A stretch of DNA of 38,036 nucleotides from Candidatus Ancillula glyptotermitis (lineage in GTDB: Bacteria > Actinomycetota > Actinomycetes > Actinomycetales > Bifidobacteriaceae), in assembly GCA_031268675.1 (NCBI GenBank), contig JAIRWY010000066.1:1-38036 (forward strand), written 5' to 3'. Positions 24,087 through 32,877 of the stretch are shown here, in pieces. The first letter of the stretch is position 1; each line of letters begins with the position of its first letter. A program made the position numbers and the translations under genes. The notes under the pieces are model-generated. The model was not told the origin of the DNA, did not search any database, and worked only from the letters and a program-made list of their open reading frames with translations.

Positions 24087-25325
24087 ATGAAGTTGACTCC
24101 GAACATAGTTATTAACAATCGATACACTTTGACTAAACAGATCGCAATTGGCGGAATGGGGGAGATGTGGATTGCTAAGGATAGTATATTAGGACGCACA
24201 GTTGCCGTAAAAGCAATGCGCGAGGAGCATGCTGGAAATGAAGATTTTTTACAACGGCTTCGGATTGAAGCGCGGAATAATGCAGTTCTAACTCATCCGA
24301 ACATAGTTGCACTTCATGATTACTACGAGCAGAACCGAATTGGCTTTATAATTATGGAATATGTAGAAGGGCAGACACTTGCTAAGATGTTGCACAAGAC
24401 TCCGATTATGCCGCTTGAGCAGTTATTGCCTATACTTTCTCAAATTGCTAGGGCGCTAAAATTCGCACATACAAAAGGGATTATTCATAGAGACATCAAG
24501 CCAGCGAACATATTGGTAAAACATGATGGATTTGTTAAAGTTGTTGATTTTGGTGTATCAAGAGCGCAAAATCAGATGAATATGACAGCAGCAGGAATGA
24601 TTGTGGGGACTGCACAATATCTGTCACCAGAGCAGGCAATCGGTGATGATGCGACACCTCAGTCTGACATATATGCACTAGGTATTATGGCATACGAAGC
24701 AAGTCAAGGCAGAAGACCGTTTGGTGGAAAAAATGCTGTTGATATTGCTATGGCACAAGTTAATGCATCTGTACCTTTAATGACGGAAAATAAAAATCCT
24801 GCATTTGAGAAATTGGTAATAAATCTACTTGAAAAAAACATTAAAAACCGTGCAGTTGATGCAGGAAAAGTTGCAGATCAATTTGATGAAATTTTGAAGT
24901 CGCTGAAAGTTCGGTCGCAAGTTCAAAAAAATTCTAGAGTTTTACGTCAACTACGAACTACTGGATTACCAACATCTTCTAGTACACAAAAACAACCAGC
25001 ACATTCATCATCTCATAAGGCGCGTGCGTATTCACAACATTTGCATCTTCAGAAACCTGAAAAATCAGCCAATGCAGATACTGCTAGATCTCAGCATGCA
25101 CATGTTACTCAGCGTAAAACTGATTCTACTCCACGCAAGGGGCAACCTACACGTTTAGTTTCACCAGTACCACAAAATAATGGGCATAAAAAGCCTGTAA
25201 ATAAGCGCAAACATAAAAATAAGTTGAAATTTTTTGATGCGAATATGTGGTTTCTTATTGTCATTATATGTATAATTATAGTACTTCTTATTTTTATTGG
25301 TTTTTCAATTGGTAATGACTTATAG
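24087..25325 (+). CDS. pknA: Membrane Ser/Thr protein kinase (PknA-like, no PASTA)
   Basis: A Hanks-type kinase expected to phosphorylate FHA-binding partners and cell-wall enzymes. The kinase domain covers about residues 13-275: glycine loop IAIGGMGEMW, catalytic Lys42 in VAVKAM, Glu61, HRDIKPANIL (134-143), DFG at 154-156 and the activation segment TAAGMIVGTAQYLSPEQ with likely autophosphorylation threonines. A basic Ser/Gln-rich juxtamembrane linker of about 100 residues leads to a single helix at about 388-407. Only a few residues follow outside, so there is no PASTA sensor. This fits PknA. In mycobacteria pknB with PASTA repeats comes next; here the operon ends and the opposite-strand adnB gene begins 15 bp later. 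ATG follows GAGGAGGG. Confidence 0.94.
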   Translation: MKLTPNIVINNRYTLTKQIAIGGMGEMWIAKDSILGRTVAVKAMREEHAGNEDFLQRLRIEARNNAVLTHPNIVALHDYYEQNRIGFIIMEYVEGQTLAKMLHKTPIMPLEQLLPILSQIARALKFAHTKGIIHRDIKPANILVKHDGFVKVVDFGVSRAQNQMNMTAAGMIVGTAQYLSPEQAIGDDATPQSDIYALGIMAYEASQGRRPFGGKNAVDIAMAQVNASVPLMTENKNPAFEKLVINLLEKNIKNRAVDAGKVADQFDEILKSLKVRSQVQKNSRVLRQLRTTGLPTSSSTQKQPAHSSSHKARAYSQHLHLQKPEKSANADTARSQHAHVTQRKTDSTPRKGQPTRLVSPVPQNNGHKKPVNKRKHKNKLKFFDANMWFLIVIICIIIVLLIFIGFSIGNDL

Positions 25326-25340
25326 CTATTGAATGTTTTA

Positions 25341-28300
25341 TTAGTTGCTTAACGGCTCCAATAGTTTTTCATGTAGAATATTAAGTTGTTGTGCACTATA
25401 TTCCATGTTCTTATCCTCTGCAATATATGCAAAAGTTGCATGGATATTTTTCGGTGCAATTTCTGGGTGCAATTTCAACCATGCTTCACGGTATATTGCA
25501 AGTTGAATCGCTTTATCATTTATTTTGCTCTTATGAGGAAGTTTTCCTGTTTTCCAATCAACAATTTCGTATTCGCCATTATGCTCAAAGACCGCATCAA
25601 TACGAGCAGTTATAATATGCGAACCACTTGAATAATTAATTTCCTGTTCGGTTATGTGTGGAGTCATTAGCGCCCATTTAGTTTTCAAAAACTTCTCTAT
25701 TAAAATCCTAAATGTTTCATTTTTTTTCAGTTTTTCAATAGTGCACTCGTAATTACCACCTCTAAGAGCTTCGTAGTATTTTGATTTATAATATGAGTCA
25801 ATCCATTCATGAAATTTTGTGCCGAGATCGCTTTGTGCCGTTGGTTCACTGGGCATTTGGCATATTAAGTTCTCCAAGAATTTTTCTTTATTCTCAATTA
25901 GTTGAACTACTTTTGATGTTGATAAATTAACAGGCAGTTTTAGTTGTTCTTTCCAGTTTTTCTGTTCATTTTTATGAAATTCATACTCATCTAACAACAA
26001 CTTCATTTGCTGGTGAATTTGATTGTCCGCAGAATATTCCAAAATTTCAGATGCTTTTTCAACTGCTCTTGCACTTTTAATAATAGCTTCTTGTAGACTC
26101 GAAACTTTGTAGTTTGGCCATTTTACAGATTTGCGTATTGCAGCTTGTGTTGGGAACTGATAGTCCTCATTCTTGTGGTATTCCTTAACTAGTTTATGAA
26201 ATGCGGTACATGTTGGTGCATGCCCACTTTTACTAGTAGCATTTGCTGCATCCAGAAAAAAAGGTGTTGGCATTGTAATCTGCTTTACCCCGCGCACAAA
26301 AAGACTTGCAGTAATGAGCAGATGTGATTTAGCGCGTGTATATGCAACATATGCAAGTCTTCGTCGCTCAACTAAGTGCTTTATACCAACAGTTTCCTCA
26401 AATTTACCAATTGCAGCGTCATATTTATAGCGGTTTGTAATTTCTGCTAGCTCTAAGGCATTTGATTTTGCTAGTACTTTATTATCAAGTGTTAGCGAGT
26501 CTGGTAATGCATTTTTTGAGTCCAGCCATCCTGACTCATTTTTTGGAATATACGTTCCATCTGGCGTGAACTGATTTTTTGGATCACGAGTATCATACAA
26601 AAACTGTTTTGTAGTATTTGACACTGAACATACAATATCCCATTCAAGTCCTTTTGCACCATGAATAGTTATAATTTGAACTGCGCCTCTACTAATTGGT
26701 CGAATTGGCGTATCTAGCCCATTATCTTGTTCTTTTGACAATTGAATCCAGTCCAAAAAGTTGCTTACCGACTCTTCTGTTGTATTTTTACTATATTCGG
26801 ATGTCAAGAATCTAAACGAGTTCAAGTTAATACTTGCGGTATAAGTACTACTTTCAGAGTTTTGTCCATGACCATTTTCGTCTTCAATTAGTTGATTTAT
26901 TATCTTTAGTTCGTTCTCAATTTCAAGAATTTCTACCGCTTTCTCAATAATCTCAGGTACTGGATTTGCAAGATATTGTTTCATCTTCACAATCATAGTT
27001 GCCAAATTCTGTATTCTAGAAAATGTTTCTTGATTTTTTATAGACTTTTTTATTTTATAAGCAAATGCATTATCGGTTAGCGAATCCACTACCACATCAA
27101 CAAGAGTTCGCGCTTTTTGCGAATCTGAATGCGTGACAAACTTACCAAGTGTGTTTATATCCTTAGGTCCTAAATTTATTCTTGGAGAAACTAGCAAGCG
27201 CATTAAATAAGATGACTCCTCAGGATCCGAAGCAGCAGATATAAGCGCAATTACGTCTGTAATTTCAGGAAGTTCAAGCAAACCTCCAATTCCAATAACC
27301 TCAACAGGTACATTTCTTCTATCAAGTTCATTTTTGAAGACCAAGAAATCTGAGCGAGTTGGACACAGTATTGCGGCAGTTCTTTTTTCACCAGTATTTT
27401 TTTCTTGCGCATTATATTTCGTCCAATTTTCTTCTATAAAATCTGCAACAACTTGTGCTTCAACATCTTTATCTGTCACAACTTCAGGAATTTTTAACAT
27501 GGTTTTCTCTGCGCTATTTCCTGTTAATTCATTAAATAGTTCAAGTTGTTCATTAGACTGGAATTTAACAGTTGTTGGAATATCAGATAAGCAGAGTTTG
27601 GTTTTTACAATTCCATTATTTATATTTTTACCAGCATTTAATTTGTCTACGCTTTTATCAAGCTGCTTTGATATTGAATTTGCAACTTTAAGTACTGATT
27701 CACTATTTCTCCATGATGTCGTAAGTTCATATTTCTTGGCAGGGCTATTATCTCTTGATTTAAAATGATTTGGGAACTCTAAAATGTTTGCCGAACTCGC
27801 TCCACGCCATTCATAAATTGCTTGATTTGGATCTCCAACTGACATTATTGATTGAGTGTTCTTGAAGGTATTTTGTAGCATAACAACTTGAGCTGATGAT
27901 GTATCTTGATATTCATCTAAAATTACAGCCCTATATTGCTCATTGATGCTTTTTACTGCATCAATATTTTCGCTAGTGATTTTAATTGCAAGCTGAATTT
28001 GGTCTGAAAAATCTATTGCATTGTGGATTTCTTTTTGTATTACAAATTCTTTAATTACTTTTAGTATGTTTTTTCTATATTGAATAGATGTAGCAATAGA
28101 TTTATCATTAGTTTTTGCATGATCTACTGGATTTTCAGTTTGTAGTTTTTTATAATTTGAACTTGCTCTAGTACCAAAATTTCTTGTCGTAAATATGTCG
28201 TAAATATTGGATAATAATTCATCGACTGTATCAATATTGCACAAGTTATTTACAATATTATCATTAAAAACTAACATATTTTTTATTACTGAGTTTAATT

Positions 28301-28841
28301 TTATGCTTTCATTTTTATACAAATTACCTAGTGCATCTATAAAGTTGTCGTCAATATCAATTGTTGATAATACTGCATTTTTTGCCAAGTTGTATCTGTC
28401 AGCATTACTTAATACATGAGCAGCAGTATCAATTCCATAATATATTCCATAATCGTTAGTAATATTTGCAGCAAATGAATTATATGTCAATATAGTTGGA
28501 TACAAAACTTGTGAAAAATTACTTGTGCCTCCGAATCCATATATAGATTTTTCTTTTTCTGCTCCAACAATCATGTTGAATTTTTTTAACCGCGATTTTA
28601 TTCTTGCATTTAACTCGCCCCTTGCTTTTCTTGTGAATGTTAAACCAAGTATTTGATCTGGGGTGAAGAAATTATTTGCAATAAGGAATATAATTCTATT
28701 AGCCATAGTCTCAGTTTTACCTGCACCAGCACCTGCAATGACAAGAGATGGTTCATCGGCAGGTGCCTCAATAATCCTGCGCTGCTGCGGAGTTGGTGCG
28801 GAAATTCCAAGTACTTCTGCTATATCACTTGCACTATACAT
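25341..28841 (-). CDS. adnB: AdnB/AddA-like UvrD-family helicase-nuclease
   Basis: This is one subunit of the heterodimeric motor-nuclease that resects DNA double-strand breaks in actinobacteria. I choose ATG 28841, which overlaps the adnA stop (ATGTATAG) after an AAGGTGAAG site; upstream in-frame starts would add residues. Length is about 1,166. SF1 motifs are complete: GAGAGKTETM (Walker A Lys near 42), ILDEYQDTSSAQ (II), SVGDPNQAIYEWRGA (III), IITIHGAKGLEWD (V) and RRLAYVAYTRAKSHL (VI). The C-terminal RecB-type nuclease shows ARIDAVFEH, EIVDWKTGK and QLAIYREAW. The second place in a two-gene operon and lengths match Mycobacterium adnB, the lead motor. AddA would be the name in Firmicutes. 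Confidence 0.92.
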   Translation of the reverse strand: MYSASDIAEVLGISAPTPQQRRIIEAPADEPSLVIAGAGAGKTETMANRIIFLIANNFFTPDQILGLTFTRKARGELNARIKSRLKKFNMIVGAEKEKSIYGFGGTSNFSQVLYPTILTYNSFAANITNDYGIYYGIDTAAHVLSNADRYNLAKNAVLSTIDIDDNFIDALGNLYKNESIKLNSVIKNMLVFNDNIVNNLCNIDTVDELLSNIYDIFTTRNFGTRASSNYKKLQTENPVDHAKTNDKSIATSIQYRKNILKVIKEFVIQKEIHNAIDFSDQIQLAIKITSENIDAVKSINEQYRAVILDEYQDTSSAQVVMLQNTFKNTQSIMSVGDPNQAIYEWRGASSANILEFPNHFKSRDNSPAKKYELTTSWRNSESVLKVANSISKQLDKSVDKLNAGKNINNGIVKTKLCLSDIPTTVKFQSNEQLELFNELTGNSAEKTMLKIPEVVTDKDVEAQVVADFIEENWTKYNAQEKNTGEKRTAAILCPTRSDFLVFKNELDRRNVPVEVIGIGGLLELPEITDVIALISAASDPEESSYLMRLLVSPRINLGPKDINTLGKFVTHSDSQKARTLVDVVVDSLTDNAFAYKIKKSIKNQETFSRIQNLATMIVKMKQYLANPVPEIIEKAVEILEIENELKIINQLIEDENGHGQNSESSTYTASINLNSFRFLTSEYSKNTTEESVSNFLDWIQLSKEQDNGLDTPIRPISRGAVQIITIHGAKGLEWDIVCSVSNTTKQFLYDTRDPKNQFTPDGTYIPKNESGWLDSKNALPDSLTLDNKVLAKSNALELAEITNRYKYDAAIGKFEETVGIKHLVERRRLAYVAYTRAKSHLLITASLFVRGVKQITMPTPFFLDAANATSKSGHAPTCTAFHKLVKEYHKNEDYQFPTQAAIRKSVKWPNYKVSSLQEAIIKSARAVEKASEILEYSADNQIHQQMKLLLDEYEFHKNEQKNWKEQLKLPVNLSTSKVVQLIENKEKFLENLICQMPSEPTAQSDLGTKFHEWIDSYYKSKYYEALRGGNYECTIEKLKKNETFRILIEKFLKTKWALMTPHITEQEINYSSGSHIITARIDAVFEHNGEYEIVDWKTGKLPHKSKINDKAIQLAIYREAWLKLHPEIAPKNIHATFAYIAEDKNMEYSAQQLNILHEKLLEPLSN

Positions 28842-31800
28842 TAGCTTCACCTTCATTTTTGACCGCACTTTCTAAAACATTGTGCCCTATCATTTTTCCA
28901 GCATCAGATTTTATACATGCGTATTTTATGCTGCAGAGATTACAGAAGTTGTCAGATTCTTCATATGTTTCAAATATGTTGCTGTTTAACGCGCTCCAAA
29001 TCGAATCCAACATTATGTCAATATCAGGAGCTAGTTCGTTGATGCTTCTTTGAATATACTCTCTGCTTTTTAGCGACTTCGTGTTTTTCCCCAAGTAGAT
29101 CAGTTTTCCTCCTAAAATTTCCTCATCGACTTTCTTCTTTTCTTGATCTATGGTATTTTCATCACTAGATAAATAACTCCCGTATTTTAGAAGCATCTGA
29201 TAAATTAAAAGTTGTGGATTTTCATTTAGCCCGATATTCCGCTTTTTTTGTGATATATTACTTGTTGTCCAAACATTTTCGCCAGTTTTCCAGTCTATCA
29301 CCAATAATTCATCTTTATTATTTTTTTCTACACGATCAATGCGACCAAGGAATCGTAAGTATACGTTATTACTGTTCTTTATCAAAAGTTTATATTCAAA
29401 TTTTGCTTCATTTAATTCTTCATCATTAATCTTGGCAATTGCACTTTCGTTCAGATGTGCATCATAATAATATTCAGTCGCAATTTCCATCATTTTTTTC
29501 ATCTTATTTATCTTTGTATATTCTTCAAATTTGTTATCAAATTCTGCTTTTAGATTCTTCTCTTCAATCAGAGTATTTAATACTCCAAGAAGCATTTCTA
29601 ATGTTTTATTTTTGGAGCAGTGTAGTTTATTTACTTTGCTGAGTGTTTCGTGAACGATTGTTCCAATTTTTGCCTCTATTGAAGGTTTATTACAACCACT
29701 TTTTTCAAAAAACCATTTTAATGGGCATTTTAAAAGTGTTTCAACAGAAGATGGTGATATTGTAATGCAGTCATTATTTGTAGTATCATTAAATACTGGA
29801 TCAACATTAGAAATTTCATTTGCATAGTACCAATTTGAAGTCTTTGTGTTTGCAATTTGCATATTAAATAATTTTTTTAAAATCATTGCACTTGAATGTT
29901 TACTAAGTCTAGTAACAGAAATATTTTGATTTTTGTATGCGAAATCAATAAGTTCAAGTCGCATTTTATATATAAGTGTTTGTAAATCTAATGCTTCAAA
30001 TTTTGATGTTGTAAAATTACTTATATCGCTACTCTTATTTGCAAAACATTCCGCATTTTGGAAAAAGGAGGATGGTTCAGAATCTTCAGACAATGTTGAA
30101 AAAATATACAGGTTCTGTGATGTTCTAGTTATTGCAACATAGAATGCTCTTAGTTCTGAATTTAAAATTTCTTTTTGACTGTCTATTCTTGACACAGCAG
30201 AATTTTTATCTTCAATTGAATTAAAAATGCCTAATTCTATGTCAAAAAGTGAGGTATATTTTAATAATAGGTCATGTGGTTTTAAATTTGGCCAACTATC
30301 ATTTAATTCTAGTATAAATACATAATCAAAATGCTTACCTTTCGCACTAGCAGGAGTTAATAAATTTACACCGTTTATATGAGAATTTGCATATAAATTA
30401 TCAGCAGAGAATCTATGTTCGTTGTAATATTGCATAAAGTTATATATATTATTGTCTATTTTATTTTCGTATTCTTTTGCATAGTGGAAAATTTGTATAG
30501 CTGTATTGATGGCGTTATACGCATTTGAATCTGATAAATTTATTGCTTGAGCACTTAATATTTTTGCTACATTTGAAGCATTCCAAATATTCCAAAAAAC
30601 CCTAGAAATAGTATACTCATTCTTAAGTGCATCCATTGTTATTTTAATCAATTTATCAGATGCCATTTTAATTGGTGTTTTTTGATTAAGTGTAACAAAA
30701 AAACACTGTTCTACATCTTTGTGATGATTTTTTATAGCATACTCATTGATGTTTTCACCGTCATCCATACTGTTCAATTCATCTTGTGCAGCGTTAATAA
30801 TGCCTGTAAATGATTTCCATATTGCATGGCTCCTAATTGCTATTTGATGTATTGCAGAATTCGTTGGAATTTTATTTAACTCCAATTTTAGTTTTGCTTC
30901 TTGTAGAATAGATGCAGAATGCGCGATTATTGCAAATTTATTATAGTCAACTTTCCCATTTCCTTCCTTAAAAAGATTCAGGATATTTCTGCGTATTTCA
31001 TAAATTGTATATTGAATTTGCAGATCTAAATTTTCAAATGAGTTGACATATAATGACTTACTAGTATTGGTACTTTTAGCGCTTTTAAACTTGTTCAGGT
31101 GTTGCTCTATCGCTTGAGCGGGTGCAAGATTTACAGCATATTCATCGTCCAATATAATTCTTTTTACTTCATGTTCTGCATTTAACGCATTCTGGAAATT
31201 CACTATTGATCCACGAAAATTATGTGCAGTTTCATTTGGACAACCGATTAAAACAATACGAGTGCCATTATCCATAAGTGTTTTAATAAGATTTAGTGCA
31301 GAGTATGATAATTCTTCTGCATCATCAACTACTAATATATCTAGTGCTAAATCAATTTGGTTTATTTTTAGTATTTCATTTGCATTAAAAATAGTGCGGA
31401 CGTGATCAATTTTCTTTTTTGCATCCAATAGTTCAATATACTCACTATAAAAGTACTTCACATCTTTCCAAATCTCCACATTATATTTTTCACCTAGTTG
31501 ATTAAGGTTTTCTGGAGAAATATTTAAATTTTCTGCAGTTTCAATTAGTTCTCTCAGTTCTTGGACAAATCTCTCAGTTCCAGCAATTCTTGGTGTAATT
31601 TTATGTAACTGTAATGTACTATTTGCAACTTTTTCAATAACATTATTTATTGCCTGTGTAATTACAGTATATTCTTCAGGTCCTGTTAATAATTCATATT
31701 CACAATATTTATCATGTTTCTGATGATACTTTGTGTAATTTGCGTATTCTAAGAAAATTTTAGAGCATAAAGAATGAATTGTGCGTATATCAATAGTTTT

Positions 31801-32046
31801 TTCAACTAGTTGTACATTATTTTCTACTATTTTACTTAGATACTCCTTTTTTAAATTACTTGCATTTATTCTGCTCGAACATATTGCAGTTACGCGCATA
31901 TCAACGCCATTAGATTTGCGTAAGTTTTTTGCTTGTAACATGATACTTAGCGCAAGACTTGTTTTACCAGAACATGCCGAACCAAACACTTCATAATTGC
32001 ATGAACTGCTCAAAATTTCATTTGCTAGACTCTCCAATTTCTTCAT
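28834..32046 (-). CDS. adnA: AdnA/AddB-like helicase-nuclease with Fe-S cysteines
   Basis: Partner subunit of the break-resection complex, about 1,070 residues. ATG 32046 is preferred because a TACAAT box ends 7 nt before it, suggesting a leaderless mRNA; ATG 32055 is three codons upstream and neither has a ribosome-binding site. Walker A is GSACSGKTS (Lys near 28); motif II is the weak VVDDAEE; motif VI is FYVAITRTSQNLYIF. The C-terminal nuclease shows FLGRIDRVEK and LLVIDWKTGE. Cysteines in LLKCPLKWFF and in CNLCSIKYAC (C-x2-C-x5-C) surround the nuclease and match the [4Fe-4S] clasp of AddB-type nucleases. Sequence outside motifs is AT-rich and poorly conserved. Gene order and sizes fit Mycobacterium adnA-adnB. 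Confidence 0.88.
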   Translation of the reverse strand: MKKLESLANEILSSSCNYEVFGSACSGKTSLALSIMLQAKNLRKSNGVDMRVTAICSSRINASNLKKEYLSKIVENNVQLVEKTIDIRTIHSLCSKIFLEYANYTKYHQKHDKYCEYELLTGPEEYTVITQAINNVIEKVANSTLQLHKITPRIAGTERFVQELRELIETAENLNISPENLNQLGEKYNVEIWKDVKYFYSEYIELLDAKKKIDHVRTIFNANEILKINQIDLALDILVVDDAEELSYSALNLIKTLMDNGTRIVLIGCPNETAHNFRGSIVNFQNALNAEHEVKRIILDDEYAVNLAPAQAIEQHLNKFKSAKSTNTSKSLYVNSFENLDLQIQYTIYEIRRNILNLFKEGNGKVDYNKFAIIAHSASILQEAKLKLELNKIPTNSAIHQIAIRSHAIWKSFTGIINAAQDELNSMDDGENINEYAIKNHHKDVEQCFFVTLNQKTPIKMASDKLIKITMDALKNEYTISRVFWNIWNASNVAKILSAQAINLSDSNAYNAINTAIQIFHYAKEYENKIDNNIYNFMQYYNEHRFSADNLYANSHINGVNLLTPASAKGKHFDYVFILELNDSWPNLKPHDLLLKYTSLFDIELGIFNSIEDKNSAVSRIDSQKEILNSELRAFYVAITRTSQNLYIFSTLSEDSEPSSFFQNAECFANKSSDISNFTTSKFEALDLQTLIYKMRLELIDFAYKNQNISVTRLSKHSSAMILKKLFNMQIANTKTSNWYYANEISNVDPVFNDTTNNDCITISPSSVETLLKCPLKWFFEKSGCNKPSIEAKIGTIVHETLSKVNKLHCSKNKTLEMLLGVLNTLIEEKNLKAEFDNKFEEYTKINKMKKMMEIATEYYYDAHLNESAIAKINDEELNEAKFEYKLLIKNSNNVYLRFLGRIDRVEKNNKDELLVIDWKTGENVWTTSNISQKKRNIGLNENPQLLIYQMLLKYGSYLSSDENTIDQEKKKVDEEILGGKLIYLGKNTKSLKSREYIQRSINELAPDIDIMLDSIWSALNSNIFETYEESDNFCNLCSIKYACIKSDAGKMIGHNVLESAVKNEGEANV

Positions 32047-32125
32047 ACTTATCATTGTACTATATACCTATGACATTTTACAGCAACAAATAGGTGTGGT
32101 AAATAAAATCGTCACAACCTAAATC

Positions 32126-32764
32126 CTACTTTTTGGTTGAACTAGTACACAAAAGTTCCTCAAAACGATTATTTGCATATTCCCAATTTACTATATTCCA
32201 CCAAGATTTGATATAGTCAGGTCGTTGGTTTTTGTAGTCCAGATAATAAGCATGCTCCCAAACATCAAGTAAAAGCAGTGGTTGCAAATTCAGCGCAAGG
32301 TTACTTTGATGATCTAAGAGTTGCAATATCCTGAGTTTGCGCAAGAGTTCATCCCATACCAAAACTGCCCATCCAGAACCCTGTACACCAGCTGCTAGTG
32401 AACTGAATTCTCGCTGAAATTCTTCAACGCTTCCATATTGATCAATAAGTGCATCTTTAAGCTGTCCATGTGCAACTTGTCCAGTAGGAGCCATGCATAG
32501 CCAAAATTTAGAGTGGTTTACATGTCCAGCAAAGTTGAATGTGAAGTCCTTAGTTATCAAATTCAGACGATTCGGATCGCTATTTTCATCATTATGAACT
32601 TCTTCAAGCTTTTCTGTAGCCAAATTTGCACCGTTAACATACGAACTGTGATGTTTATCATGATGTAACTCCATAACAAACCCACTTATGTATGGTTCTA
32701 GCGCAGAGTAATCATATGGTAACTCTGGTAATACATATTTTGAATTATAAAGCATTACTTCCAT
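32126..32764 (-). CDS. sodA: Superoxide dismutase (Fe/Mn family)
   Basis: SOD converts superoxide to hydrogen peroxide and oxygen. The 212-residue protein begins with the family N-terminus YVLPELPYDYSALEPYISG. Metal ligands are visible: the His in MELHHDKHH, the His in HVNHSKFW, and the Asp and His of LLLDVWEHAYYLDY. The SGWAVLVWD segment matches GSGWAWL of relatives. I cannot decide iron from manganese by eye. The ATG has no ribosome-binding site and lies 6 nt after a TATACT box, so the mRNA should be leaderless. It lies 80 nt upstream of adnA on the same strand and is divergent from recG. The gene indicates exposure to oxygen, in agreement with aconitase and menaquinone genes in the window. 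Confidence 0.96.
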   Translation of the reverse strand: MEVMLYNSKYVLPELPYDYSALEPYISGFVMELHHDKHHSSYVNGANLATEKLEEVHNDENSDPNRLNLITKDFTFNFAGHVNHSKFWLCMAPTGQVAHGQLKDALIDQYGSVEEFQREFSSLAAGVQGSGWAVLVWDELLRKLRILQLLDHQSNLALNLQPLLLLDVWEHAYYLDYKNQRPDYIKSWWNIVNWEYANNRFEELLCTSSTKK

Positions 32765-32770
32765 ACTATT

Positions 32771-32779
32771 AGTATAGCA
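32771..32779 (-). promoter_or_regulatory. Extended -10 promoter of sodA, leaderless
   Basis: On the minus strand TGCTATACT ends exactly 6 nt before the sodA ATG. A TTGCAT with 17-bp spacing is a weak -35 candidate. Confidence 0.72.
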
Positions 32780-32862
32780 CAGATTATTTAAATATGCAAC
32801 TTTTATTAGTTGAACAACTTATTAACAATATCTACTGAACAGTTTTTTATCTGTGCAAATAG

Positions 32863-32871
32863 TGGTATAAT
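32863..32871 (+). promoter_or_regulatory. Extended -10 promoter of recG, leaderless
   Basis: TGGTATAAT ends exactly 6 nt before the GTG start of recG. The place of the -35 is a T run. No ribosome-binding site lies between, so translation should be leaderless from GTG. Confidence 0.72.
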
Positions 32872-32877
32872 ATAATA

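Noticed and set aside
24087-25325. PASTA kinase PknB
   Set aside because: Only a few residues follow the transmembrane helix, so no PASTA domain can be present.
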